A stretch of 64,000 nt of DNA from Malus domestica (Eukaryota > Streptophyta > Magnoliopsida > Rosales > Rosaceae), in the NCBI RefSeq assembly GCF_042453785.1, contig NC_091674.1:25312001-25376000 (forward strand), given 5' to 3'. The notes under the pieces are model-generated. The model was not told the origin of the DNA. It saw only the letters and a list, made by a program, of their open reading frames with translations, and made no database searches. Positions 33,989 through 45,285 of this stretch are shown here, in pieces. Position numbers and translations under genes: made by a program. Positions within the stretch are counted from its first letter, which is position 1. Each line of letters begins with the position of its first letter.

Positions 33989-34401
33989 CAATTCCATTAA
34001 GAAGTTGTAGTCTATTTATGTTCCTTTGTCATCAATTCCTTTAAATATTGATGTATTAGAAGCCCTTGGATAGGAGACTTGTTTTATTAAAAAAACATAT
34101 TTGCTTAGTGCAATCGAAGTGAGTTGTTTCTCCTTCTAAAATCAAGCATTTGGTTTGATCATGAGTGAATACACGATTAGTAACGTCGACCGAGCTCCGT
34201 TGCCCCTGGTTGAGTGATTCCAGGTTATCTATCCCTTGTCCTTGCTTCTTCTTGCATCATGTGAGTCTCATCTTTATTAGAAAAATGATACAAATATGAT
34301 ATGAAAAATGTGACTAAAAAAAATACTTTTGGGATACATATGAATATCTAATAGAAGAGTTGTACTTGTCACCATCTAATCAGAGTGGTGAGACTTTCAT
34401 A
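33989..34401. other. Spacer between the two family B MITEs
   Basis: No gene or repeat that I can support. AT-rich. Confidence 0.5.
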
Positions 34402-34574
34402 GGATCCTCTCTTGATCCTCTTTGTGAGGATCTTGGGCGTTCGTGAATCGTGCGGTCAATTTTCATCAGGCATTATTTGTATTCAATTTTAAATAAAAAA
34501 ATTTAAAATTATTTTTGATCTCACGATGTACGATAAACAGACACGATTCACGAATTCCCAAAATCCTCACAAAG
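34402..34574. mobile_element. Foldback MITE family B, copy 2, right end truncated
   Basis: Left arm CTTTGTGAGGATCTTGGGCG pairs with the complement of CACGAATTCCCAAAATCCTC. The centre TTTAATTTTAAATAAAAAAA matches copy 1. The right arm lacks the outer 20 bases or so present on the left, so it is truncated. It abuts the DUF2828 pseudogene. Confidence 0.68.
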
Positions 34575-35877
34575 TCATTTATGGGTGAACATTTTTCATT
34601 TGTTATCTGTCACCTACAATACAGAAAAGACCTTATAGAAGTGTTTGACATGGCGGCGTATTGGCTTCACCACAACCACCCCAAGACCCTATTGCAAAAC
34701 ATCTCTTCTATTGCCTTGTCGTTTAGGTATTTTATTGATCCTATCCAGATTTTGTACTTCCTTCCAAAATGCCGAGAGAGGAGGAGGGATGTAACGACCC
34801 GTCCCCAAATATTTCGAATTTTATAATTTTAAAATGTGAAATTATAAAAATGCCCTTCGAGGAAAATGTGTTGACTTTTGTTGACCGAATTGTCGTGTCA
34901 GGTAAGATCCGTTTTCTTGACATATTCTTATAGTACTCAGCGTGACAAACGCGTGGTTGTAAATGGAACGTAATTTGGTGTTATAACGAAGAAGTTATAG
35001 GCCAACAAAGATAGGGGGTGAATTGGTCATTTAACCATCATTTAGAAGGCTCCAGATTTTGTTGGAGTAATGAGGTTGTGCCACGTGTGTGGCTGTGATG
35101 GAAAGAAAAGAAGGGGCGCTAACCAATCAGAGAGGAAGGTGGGGAGTGAACCCATAAGAGAGGAAAGAAAGGAGGGAAAAGAGAAAATGGGAGAAACAGC
35201 CAACCAGGGCCGGATCCTTTTGACCCGGTTTCGACCTGGTTTTTGGAGGCTTATTCTGTCGCCGCTTCGGTCCATTTTCTGACAAGTTGGAGTCACTCAC
35301 CACCACCACTAGACTCACCGACCATCCCTCTTCAATTTCCATATAAACTTGACGATTGTTAGTGGTGATTTCATGACTAACGAGCTTCGTCTTCTCCGAA
35401 GCTCCACGGCGGCGATCCACTGTTTCTGTGAGTTATGTAAAACAATATCTCAACCCCAGGAACAAAACCCAAGCCAAGATCGAGGCGTTGGAGGTCGTGT
35501 TGCCGTCGAATCAAAGTGCACCCATATCTAAGGTTTTCGACGGATCAAGGCGTTTTTAGGCCACTTCCTGGCTGAATTGGACTTCGGCCTATGTATGAAA
35601 GTTGTTCCTCTCATTGAGATCTTCATTCCTGTAAAATTTGGTGATTTTTGGAGTTGGTCAGAATTTGTGGGTTCCGTTTGTCAAAAATTGCCGCATGTTA
35701 TGGCACGTGGCCTTTCGGGTTGCCGCCTCATGGCGGTTCGTGCGGCGGTGCGTGGGGGAATCTTAAGGTCCCTCCTTAGGTTATTCGACGTGTTGGATCT
35801 GAATTCGTCGTCCGTTTTCCCAAATTCTATCGTTTAGATATAGTTTTACTAAATGGTCCCTAATTGTGTTTAGGTGC

Positions 35878-37598
35878 TGATAGACGCATATTTATGCGAC
35901 TTAGTTAACTAGTTTTCTTGCATTTACGTTATTAGTTCTTAGTTATTTTAGTACTTTAAGCCATTTTCGTGTGTTTGTAGGTCCAAAGGGCTAAGGTAGC
36001 AAGAAAGTGCATTTTGGTGCATTTTGGAGCAGTTTTGAGCTTGTAATGGATTACATATGATATGAGCAAGATGGATGGACGAATTTGAAGACAAAAGAGG
36101 CTAGGAACATGCTAAAAATCTGGTGAAACAAATACAAGTTGCAAGAAGGGATAAATTTCTAGAAGGATTGGCCAAAACTTCACTCAAAACCATGCATACC
36201 CCATAAAATTCATCAATGCCGTGGCCTTCCCTTTGTTTTACTTCCACCAGATTTTTTTAGTGATGATGCAATGCCTATCTCACTATGACATTTGAGTGGA
36301 TGATGTAATGCTTAACTCACCATGACATTTGAGTGGATGATGCAATGCTTAACTCACCATGACATGTGAGTGGATGACTCAAAACCTACCCTCACCAACA
36401 ATTCTCCACCTTGCCATGCCTTACCTACTTCATTCCACCAGATTTTTGCATTAAACATGTCCATCCTCTTCCTATAAATACCATGGCAGCAACCTCATTC
36501 AAATCATCCAGAAATTAACCATTCTCCAAGCCTTTCCTTGCCTCTCCTACATATCTAAACCCCTTCCCATCCATTCCTCCAAATAACCAACCCTTCAACA
36601 TCATTCCAACCTTGTTGGGGCGGCAAGGAGAAGGAGAAAAGTCCTTGGACGCGCTTGCTATCCAACATGGATCGTTGGAACGTTTAGGTGCTTTCTTCCC
36701 TTTGTTTTTCAATGGTTAAATTTGTTTATCTTTGTTATGTAATAATGAGGAACTAAACCCCCCTTGGCTAGGGGGGGGGATTCAAAACCATGTTTATGCT
36801 TGCTATATGATTTGATTACTTCCAATTGCGTTTCTTGAATTGTGAATTCAATTTACTTATCCGTTCGTATAAAAACTAATTTGTGTATGTTGGTTGAGAG
36901 TGCATGCTTAATTTTCATGCATGAATTTGATGCTAGAATATAAGGGAGTTTCACCTAATCGTTATGAACTTATATTCACAAGTAGTGAAGGTTGCTAGTC
37001 ACAATCACGTTAAGTAAATTCTTGGCATAAGTTTCATGCAAATCATAGTAACGAGTGCCTCGTCAATGCTTATGTTTTTCATAGAACTTAATGATTCTTG
37101 CTTGTATCTCTATTATGCAATTCATGTAGGGAACTTGTAGGGAATGTTTTGGGTTGTCGTATGCAATCATCCAATCTAATAACTTGTTGAAAAACTGAGA
37201 GTTAATTAATGCAATTCACGGTTAATTTGGGGCGTTGAGTATTCATAACTTATCGAAGAGCAATTGGAAATCATTTTGTAGGCAAGCAAGACATGTGTGG
37301 AGAAGAACCCCTTAGCTAGCCTTCCATTATCCATTCAACCCAAATTTGTTTAAAATCTATTTAAGTTTTTAGTTTATTCGTTTTTACTTTCAACTTCACC
37401 AAACTCAAATCCCCCTTTTACTTTCTTGTTTTAAAATCTTTTGTTTACATTTTTAACTTTGTTTCTTTTTGTTTTTGAGTCAGTTTAGAGGTTTTAGCAA
37501 GCCCTCCTAATCCCCGGTTTAGAACGATCCCTACTTACATACTTTGCTACAATTGTTAAAAAGAGGGTTTAATTTGTGTGTGCTTATATTTCGCATCA
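35878..37598 (+). repeat. 5' LTR of Athila-like element
   Basis: 1721 bp. It contains three tandem copies of a 47-bp unit (GATGATGCAATGC...CTCAC.ATGACATTTGAGTG) at 36252-36375, and a candidate promoter TATAAATA near 36473. Confidence 0.93.
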
Positions 37599-37603
37599 AA
37601 TTT

Positions 37604-37621
37604 TGGCGCCGTTGCCGGGGA
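37604..37621 (+). promoter_or_regulatory. Primer-binding site, tRNA-Asp type
   Basis: TGGCGCCGTTGCCGGGGA starts five bases after the 5' LTR and is the exact complement of the 3' end of plant tRNA-Asp including CCA. Confidence 0.9.
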
Positions 37622-37761
37622 TTAGCAACTTTGCTAATCCCTTGGTTCTTTTCTTTTTGTTTAGTTTGTTTTTGTTTTAGTTTCTGACTTAGTTTTGTTT
37701 TCCTTGTTTTGTGTTACTTTTGATATTTGAGTTATTTTTCTTTCTTTGATTTTAGGTACAA

Positions 37762-39216
37762 ATGGAGCAAGACATGGCACTTGCGACCATTCAAGCTCAA
37801 TTGGCACAGCTCACTGCTCAATTGACTCATAATGCCGAACGGACCACAATGCCAAGTGTCCCTACATTTGATGTGCCCTATGGGCAAGGATATCAACATC
37901 CTCAATTCATTGTGAACGAAGATGCTTGGGGTTATCAAGGCTATGATCAACCAAGCAACAACATGTTTTCCAACGCTTACAATTCGGCTTGGAGAGATCA
38001 TTCAAATTATATGTGGGGGGAACCTCAACAATTCCAACAAGAGGGATATTGGCAGCAAGAGGAGGAGTTCTATTCAAAACCTATGCAATATGCTCAATCA
38101 AACTCAGGTTCGTCAATAAATTATAATCAAATTCTTAATGAATTAAATTGTTTGGTGCAGGGCTCACAAAATCAAGCTAAGGAGGCTCAACAAGATGCAT
38201 ATTGGCAGCCATATGAGGAGTTCTACACCACACCTATACAGCCACCACCGCATACCCCACAACAATTCCAATCAAATTCAAGTATGTCCATGGATAGTGA
38301 TCAAATTCTTCAAGTACTAACCTCTTTGACGCAGGACCAACAAAATCAAGACAAGAAGTTGGATAAATTGAAGAGTCAAATGGGAGAGATTATGGAATTC
38401 ATGGTACAAATTCAAGAGCAAAGTGAACTCTCCAACTCAACTGTTGAAAATTCGAAGGAAGATTTTGAAATCCACGAGGCTATCACTTTGGGAAGTGCTA
38501 TGAAGGATGAAGCTGTCCCAGAACCATCCAAACACAGCCCGAACATGGATGAATTGCTGCTGCAAGCAGAAGAGGAGGAGGACGACCTGGGCAGTTTAGA
38601 AGAATTCTTGCTGCAAGCTCCTCAAATCCCTATGTCATCCAACTCAGGTGAGGAAGTTTTAAATTCACTTCATTCTAACATTATTCCACCGAATGTCCTT
38701 TGTCCTTGCAGGTTTTTGATTCCAAATATCAAAGAGAGTGAAAAAGACATTGTGGAAGCTCTTCTAAAAGTGCAAAGTGATATCCAAATTCTTGGTGCAC
38801 CAAAACAAGTTCCCGATGGTATTGAAACGTTCAAAGAACCTTGCACACCAAGAAAAGGGATTCAAGAGAATGAAGTGGTTGAAGCATATCAAGAATACAT
38901 CCAAAAGGTTGTGCATGAGACAATCAAGCCCAAAGCAGTTGAGTTTGATGACACGGGACAAGCCACAACCATCATAGTAAACCTGGCCAAGTTCAAAATC
39001 CCGGAAATGTTCAAAGATGTGGTGTTTGTCATTGAGTTTGTGTCGGAAAAAGAAAGTAAGCCATCTTCTCCAATTTCAATTTTAATTTATACTAACATGT
39101 TTCTGATTTTGATGATTCAGGCACCCACTCTTGAATTTAAACCATTGCCGAATCATTTCAAGTATCACCTCCCATTAAAAGATAAATTCCATGCTTTGGA
39201 GCCGAGGGGAATTTAA
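37762..39216 (+). CDS. Gag-derived ORF of Athila-like element
   Basis: Intact 484 codons, glutamine-rich, with repeated blocks WQQEEEFYSKPMQ and WQPYEEFYTTPIQ. Residues about 180-230 (LTSLTQDQQNQDKKLDKLKSQMGEIMEF) can form a coiled coil. There is an acidic stretch around 265-285. The end APTLEFKPLPNHFKYHLP is the sequence that normally leads into reverse transcriptase in this lineage, here followed by a stop. So it is the C-terminal part of gag fused over a large deletion to the edge of pol. The intact frame suggests youth or selection; its role is unknown. Confidence 0.75.
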   Translation: MEQDMALATIQAQLAQLTAQLTHNAERTTMPSVPTFDVPYGQGYQHPQFIVNEDAWGYQGYDQPSNNMFSNAYNSAWRDHSNYMWGEPQQFQQEGYWQQEEEFYSKPMQYAQSNSGSSINYNQILNELNCLVQGSQNQAKEAQQDAYWQPYEEFYTTPIQPPPHTPQQFQSNSSMSMDSDQILQVLTSLTQDQQNQDKKLDKLKSQMGEIMEFMVQIQEQSELSNSTVENSKEDFEIHEAITLGSAMKDEAVPEPSKHSPNMDELLLQAEEEEDDLGSLEEFLLQAPQIPMSSNSGEEVLNSLHSNIIPPNVLCPCRFLIPNIKESEKDIVEALLKVQSDIQILGAPKQVPDGIETFKEPCTPRKGIQENEVVEAYQEYIQKVVHETIKPKAVEFDDTGQATTIIVNLAKFKIPEMFKDVVFVIEFVSEKESKPSSPISILIYTNMFLILMIQAPTLEFKPLPNHFKYHLPLKDKFHALEPRGI

Positions 39217-39459
39217 AGGAAAGATTCGTCCGGCTAAAGACGTTAAATCAAGTGCTTCTTGGGAGGCAACCCAAGCATTCAACGAAGGGAGACTTTGGAA
39301 TCGCTAACCCAATCAGATTTGCATTCTTACACCCTTATCTTTACTGCTTTCATTTTGTTTTGTTTAGTTAGTTGTGTTATTTGGTTGATTTATGTGAGTT
39401 TGTGTTATTTAGTTTAAGTGTGGGGGAAGGTTAACCAAAGTCTTTTTACATTAATTTAC

Positions 39460-39665
39460 ATTTAAAACAAAAAAAAATAAAAATAAAAAACACAAAAAAA
39501 AAAAAAATAAATAAACAAAGTTTTTTTTACATTGATTTACATATTTTACATTGATTAAAAAAAACAAAAAAAAAAACAAAAAAAAACACACCTAAAAAAA
39601 AAAAAAAAAAAAAAAATAATAATAAAAAAAAAAAAAAAATAAAAAATAAAAACATTAAAGTAAAA
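39460..39665 (+). repeat. A-rich low-complexity tract
   Basis: Long runs of A broken by single C, T or TA, inside the Athila-like element just after a GTGTGGGGG motif at 39418. It may be a slippage-grown polypurine zone. Confidence 0.85.
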
Positions 39666-39700
39666 ATATTTTACAATGATGTGTAAACTAATAGCATTCA

Positions 39701-40186
39701 TTAGTCAGGTGGTGCTTCAGTAGTCGGCGGTGCTTCAACAGTCGGCGGGGCCACAGAAGGGGGAGGCAACAGAGGTTGATCAGTTGGAGCTTCACTACGC
39801 GATGCTGCTCCAGAAGACGAAGGCAGATGCTGTTGGAACAAACCCACAAACCTCCGATGATCAACCACCAACGATTCAACGTGACGGGTTCGAGCATATA
39901 GGCGTTGGGCCATGTTGGACACAGAACCCGCACACTGCACGCTAAGAGCCAGAGACTCCTTAACCGCCAATTCATCAGATCGTCTAGCGAGCAGTCTGTT
40001 ATCTCTGGGGGTGACAAGGTTCCGGGCCACCACCGCAGCGGTCATGTCATTTTTCATCACCGAATCCCCAACGGTAAGAGGACCAGTAGGGGATATGAAA
40101 GATGGGCGCCATATGTTGTCTGGTGAAGGCGGAGCTGCCTCTTCACCAATGTTCAAGTCAAAACGACGATCGGAAGGGCCATACAT
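39701..40186 (-). CDS. Antisense ORF inside Athila-like element
   Basis: 161 codons on the strand opposite to the element, beginning MYGPSDRRFDLNI and ending with a proline/threonine-rich tail PPTVEAPPTTEAPP. The body is hydrophilic (ARNLVTPRDNRLLARRSDEL, AQRLYARTRHVESLV) and has protein-like composition. Extra ORFs, some antisense, are known in plant Ty3/gypsy elements of the Tat/Athila group, of unknown role. I recognise no domain. It may be functional or a relic of a larger element. Confidence 0.55.
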   Translation of the reverse strand: MYGPSDRRFDLNIGEEAAPPSPDNIWRPSFISPTGPLTVGDSVMKNDMTAAVVARNLVTPRDNRLLARRSDELAVKESLALSVQCAGSVSNMAQRLYARTRHVESLVVDHRRFVGLFQQHLPSSSGAASRSEAPTDQPLLPPPSVAPPTVEAPPTTEAPPD

Positions 40187-40189
40187 TTT

Positions 40190-41515
40190 CTGAAGGTGGT
40201 GAAGAAAGAAGAGAGTCGGACTGATTAAGATTTTGGAAGTTTACAGGAGGGAGTGTTTACAGGAGGGAGCTCAAGTGTGTTGTGGAACAAAATTAACGCC
40301 TCTATAAAAAGAAGAAATCAAAGAGGCGCTCCTCAGAAATCGAAGAAGCGTCCTCTCGCAAATCGAAGAGTCGGGGCTCCTTTCTCAAAAGTCGGATTCT
40401 TTTCTCAAAAGAGGCGTTTCATTTCTTAAAGGCTGGGCTTGCTCAGAAACCACGAGCCGAACCCCGGATTTCAAAAGATCAATTTGTCCAGACGTGTTGT
40501 CACTCGTCACATGCAACTGGCAGCTTTGCGGAAATTACGGGCAGCTTTGTCAGAAAGCGCGTAATTTGTATTATTCATCCATCAACCGGCTGCCGACAAT
40601 GAATGAGAGAATAGTTCCGGTTGTGAAGAAAAGTCCTATAAGTATTTACCTTCGCCTTCCACAGCAAAGGCACACCCTCTCAGCACTTCTTCATCTCCGA
40701 GAATGCATTCCCAAAGAACCCTCTCGAGTCACACTGTATTCCTCATTCCCTGGGATACCCCTGCAAACAACCCATCCAGAGCAAAAGTATTTCATATCAT
40801 AAAGGTTGAAAGCAAGAGTATCTCATATCATGCATTCTCCATGTCCTTTTCCTTGTCTTTGTTCTAACCTGCAGGACATGGAGAAATTGCTCTCGAGTAC
40901 TCGTCTTCCACTGCTGATGTACTTCCAAAGAAGCTGCCACATCTACCTGAAGAACAGATAAGGCAAGCGAAAATGATACCAACAGCATGTGGAGACAACG
41001 TACAGAAGAAACAAGCAGAGAAGAATGCAGCTTGCACAATCATCCCAGCGGAAGGAGTCCGAGCTGAAGAACTAGAGAAGCTGCCACATCTGCTTGGAGA
41101 ACAAATAAGGAACTGCAACATCACCAAAGAGCAAAGCTTCGCCGTACAATATCATCAAATCATCACTTGCAAGTAAAAAGCTAAGTGTCACCCTGTTCAA
41201 GAGGAAAGCTGTGGAAAGTCAACAAGCACAACCAATGATCACTTATTAGTTCTATTCATTGTCTTTTATCGTGATTTTCAATTTTTCGTTTGCAATTTTT
41301 TTTATATTTTCTTGTGTTACTAAACTGAATTATTTCTTTTCTTTGCAGGAACTTTTGGTTATTTCCACCCTTGAAGTTGATTGCAGAATTTTAGCTTGGA
41401 GGGTCATCGCTTGGTTTTACTGCAAACTAGGGAAGTTTTCAGTCCAATTGCTTTATTTTGTTTCTTATTATTTATTTATTTTATTTTTATTTGCATTATA
41501 GTGTTTTCTGACATT
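40190..41515 (+). other. Non-coding or decayed part of Athila-like interior
   Basis: Several short ORFs (40494-40802 and 40973-41176 on plus) show no recognisable domain. Direct repeats include AAGCTGCCACATCT at about 40932 and 41079, each followed by GAACA.ATAAGG. A TATAAAAA motif is at about 40304. Confidence 0.5.
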
Positions 41516-41701
41516 GGGGTATAGATTTCATGGGTCCTTTCCCTCCATCTTTTGGTTTCACTTATATCTTGCTAGCTGTTGATTATGTTTCCAAATGGGT
41601 GGAAGCCAAAGCCACCCGGACTAACGATTCAAAGGTTGTTGCAGATTTTGTGAAAACTAATATCTTTGCTAGGTTTGGCATGCCTAGAGTTCTCATTAGT
41701 G
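41516..41701 (+). pseudogene. Integrase catalytic-core remnant
   Basis: The reading frame gives [20 protein letters not shown], then [16 protein letters not shown], then [15 protein letters not shown]: the middle of a Ty3/gypsy integrase with the first two catalytic aspartates (GIDFMG and ISDGG). It stops abruptly at GGCAACCCATGG, a sequence also found at 39266 after the gag ORF, so a deletion joined the two. The third acidic residue is lost. Confidence 0.85.
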
Positions 41702-43550
41702 ATGGAGGCAACCCATGGAAATAAAGAAGACCTAGGAATTTCCGACTCCAAAACCAGGTGTTTGCGTTCTTTAACCCTCATCTCTGTTGCTTTTACTTTG
41801 CCATGTTTATCATGTTTCCTCGTTGTTTGTTTGTTTGCTTTTGTGTGAGTTTATGTTTGAAACATTGAGGACAATGTTAGATTTAAGTGTGGGGGGTAAA
41901 CAAGTTGCTGTTGCATGATTTTCGTGGGATTTTATTCACCTATCACTTACAATGTTGTTTCTTGCTGTTTTAAGTGTTTTTAGTGTGTTTTTAAGCATGT
42001 TAGTATGTTTTGACATAAAAATCCGAAAATTTGACAAAAATTTGAAAAAAATTGTTTTGAAAAAGCCAAAAAGAGTTTTTTTTGTGTGTTTGTTTGTGTC
42101 TTAGGGTACCTTCCAACACAAATAATGAGGATTTGGTTTTTAATTGCATGACTGTTAAAGAAAGTTATAAACATGGATGGAAGTTTGATATGCTCTTGAT
42201 TTATGCTTGGTTATAGTTATAGTTTACGAATTCACATGTAATCACAAAGAAAAAAAATCAGTTTTTGTAACATGCTTGAAGGAAGGAACTCAAACTAACA
42301 CTACAACCTTGAGAGACTTGAGCCTAATACGTTCTTTGGAGAGTTATTAATCTGTGCATTTTTGTTTTCTAAAGTCGTTGCATGATCTCATCATTCTTTG
42401 CTTGGTTGCTACTTAGAAGGCGTTTCATCATTTAGTTCCAAATACTAGAACTTATGCCCGTTCCATTCAAAGCATGACATTGATTTGCATAACACATATT
42501 CAAGATGAAGTTGTGTAGTGAACTAGAGCCAAAAAGCTTATCCCGTGCATATTTGTTTAAGTTTAACCCCGTTGAGCCTTGTTTAGCCTGTTTTCTTTGT
42601 TAAACCACATTTCCCTTACCTAGCCTAGATTAGGACTATCCATACCCTTGTTTTTAAAGCATAATGAAGCATGACTTAAAATGAATTCCTTTTGATTGTC
42701 CTTATGCAGAAAACAAGTGTGGGGGAATGAGATTTTTGTGTTTTGTGTGCCAAAAGAAAGTAATAAGGCACGGGTTAGAAAAGAAAAAGAAAAAAAAAAA
42801 GAAAAGAAAAAGAGTTTGAAATAAGTGAGGAAAGGCTCACAAGTGTTGTTTGTAGTTGAAATCGGCCCTAAAAAGTTGAATGAATAACCCCATTGTGTTT
42901 AAAGTTAGTTGTTGCATTCAAAGGGAATTCTAGGCATCAATTTCATTACTTTGCTTATTATGCTTTAAAAACGTTTGTTTCCTTACCTTTCATTGTTAGC
43001 CAATCACCCCTAACCCCGTTACAACCCTTAACTTCAATCTTGAGTGTTATGTGTTTCAATATGTGGAGTTTGGGATTGGTACGAGCATATGGTGTCCCTG
43101 GTTCTCGCATCTAAGTAGTAGCATTCCAGTCATGAGATCATATCTATACATGCTTAATAACTCCAGAAATTGCTTTCTTTGCTATAAACATATGTGAGTG
43201 TTCGTTTTCATGTTTACATCAATCTTCTCACATACATCTAGTGTAGGGTAAGTAGTCAGAAAATCATAGTGAAAATAAGAGTGTATCTTGTAAGGAATTG
43301 AGCAAATTCTCTAAGGCATGTTACTACATTCAAAACATCGTTTTAATTGGTTATATGTGAACTAGTATGTGGTGACTTTGATTAAGTATGTGCTCAAGGG
43401 TAGGGAAGGCAAAAAAAAAATATGTGGTTATGATGATCTTTTGCATGTCATGTTGCATTGAAAATCCCTAAGGTAATTGTTGGAAGGTTTAGGTTTTGTT
43501 TTGTTCTTATGTTTTATTTGTTTTATTTTGCTCGAGGACTAGCAATAGCT
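41702..43550 (+). other. 3' non-coding interior of Athila-like element
   Basis: No domain recognised. Contains two of four polypurine-like motifs, GTGTGGGGGG at about 41888 and GTGTGGGGGAATG at about 42717, and an A/G-rich run at 42779-42812. Confidence 0.6.
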
Positions 43551-43565
43551 AAGTGTGGGGGAATT
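43551..43565 (+). promoter_or_regulatory. Polypurine tract before 3' LTR
   Basis: GTGTGGGGGAATT directly precedes the 3' LTR and is the expected plus-strand primer site. Confidence 0.85.
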
Positions 43566-45285
43566 TGATAGACGCATATTTATGCGACTTAGTTAACTAG
43601 TTTTCTTGCATTTACGTTATTAGTTCTTAGTTATTTTAGTACTTTAAGCCATTTTCGTGTGTTTGTAGGTCCAAAGGGCTAAGGTAGCAAGAAAGTGCAT
43701 TTTGGTGCATTTTGGAGCAGTTTTGAGCTTGTAATGGATTACATATGATATGAGCAAGATGGATGGACGAATTTGAAGACAAAAGAGGCTAGGAACATGC
43801 TAAAAATCTGGTGAAACAAATACAAGTTGCAAGAAGGGATAAATTTCTAGAAGGATTGGCCAAAACTTTACTCAAAACCATGCATACCCCATAAAATTCA
43901 TCAATGCCGTGGCCTTCCCTTTGTTTTACTTCCACCAGATTTTTTTAGTGATGATGCAATGCCTATCTCACTATGACATTTGAGTGGATGATGTAATGCT
44001 TAACTCACCATGACATTTGAGTGGATGATGCAATGCTTAACTCACCATGACATGTGAGTGGATGACTCAAAACCTACCCTCACCAACAATTCTCCACCTT
44101 GCCATGCCTTACCTACTTCATTCCACCAGATTTTTGCATTAAACATGTCCATCCTCTTCCTATAAATACCATGGCAGCAACCTCATTCAAATCATCCAGA
44201 AATTAACCATTCTCCAAGCCTTTCCTTGCCTCTCCTACATATCTAAACCCCTTCCCATCCATTCCTCCAAATAACCAACCCTTCAACATCATTCCAACCT
44301 TGTTGGGGCGGCAAGGAGAAGGAGAAAAGTCCTTGGACGCGCTTGCTATCCAACATGGATCGTTGGAACGTTTAGGTGCTTTCTTCCCTTTGTTTTTCAA
44401 TGGTTAAATTTGTTTATCTTTGTTATGTAATAATGAGGAACTAAACCCCCCTTGGCTAGGGGGGGGATTCAAAACCATGTTTATGCTTGCTATATGATTT
44501 GATTACTTCCAATTGCGTTTCTTGAATTGTGAATTCAATTTACTTATCCGTTCGTATAAAAACTAATTTGTGTATGTTGGTTGAGAGTGCATGCTTAATT
44601 TTCATGCATGAATTTGATGCTAGAATATAAGGGAGTTTCACCTAATCGTTATGAACTTATATTCACAAGTAGTGAAGGTTGCTAGTCACAATCACGTTAA
44701 GTAAATTCTTGGCATAAGTTTCATGCAAATCATAGTAACGAGTGCCTCGTCAATGCTTATGTTTTTCATAGAACTTAATGATTCTTGCTTGTATCTCTAT
44801 TATGCAATTCATGTAGGGAACTTGTAGGGAATGTTTTGGGTTGTCGTATGCAATCATCCAATCTAATAACTTGTTGAAAAACTGAGAGTTAATTAATGCA
44901 ATTCACGGTTAATTTGGGGCGTTGAGTATTCATAACTTATCGAAGAGCAATTGGAAATCATTTTGTAGGCAAGCAAGACATGTGTGGAGAAGAACCCCTT
45001 AGCTAGCCTTCCATTATCCATTCAACCCAAATTTGTTTAAAATCTATTTAAGTTTTTAGTTTATTCGTTTTTACTTTCAACTTCACCAAACTCAAATCCC
45101 CCTTTTACTTTCTTGTTTTAAAATCTTTTGTTTACATTTTTAACTTTGTTTCTTTTTGTTTTTGAGTCAGTTTAGAGGTTTTAGCAAGCCCTCCTAATCC
45201 CCGGTTTAGAACGATCCCTACTTACATACTTTGCTACAATTGTCAAAAAGAGGGTTTAATTTGTGTGTGCTTATATTTCGCATCA
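43566..45285 (+). repeat. 3' LTR of Athila-like element
   Basis: 1720 bp, nearly identical to the 5' LTR, including the three 47-bp tandem units at 43939-44063. Confidence 0.93.

Larger units (their letters stand above)
35878..45285 (+). mobile_element. Ty3/gypsy Athila-like LTR retrotransposon, deleted, 9.4 kb
   Basis: Two long terminal repeats (35878-37598 and 43566-45285) start TGATAGACGC and end CGCATCA, and are flanked by the perfect duplication GGTGC (35873-35877 and 45286-45290). The primer-binding site TGGCGCCGTTGCCGGGGA matches the 3' end of tRNA-Asp, usual in the Athila lineage. By eye the LTRs differ by two substitutions and one G in a G-run, so the insertion is very recent. The interior keeps a gag-derived ORF and a piece of integrase, but protease, reverse transcriptase and RNase H are missing. 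It must have moved with proteins supplied in trans. Confidence 0.92.

Noticed and set aside
34790..35877. Possible protein-coding gene from GC-rich ORFs (35042-35296 minus, 35349-35531 plus, 35577-35837 plus)
   Set aside because: The segment is the left part of a long LTR with matching target duplication; the ORFs overlap on both strands and lack domains.
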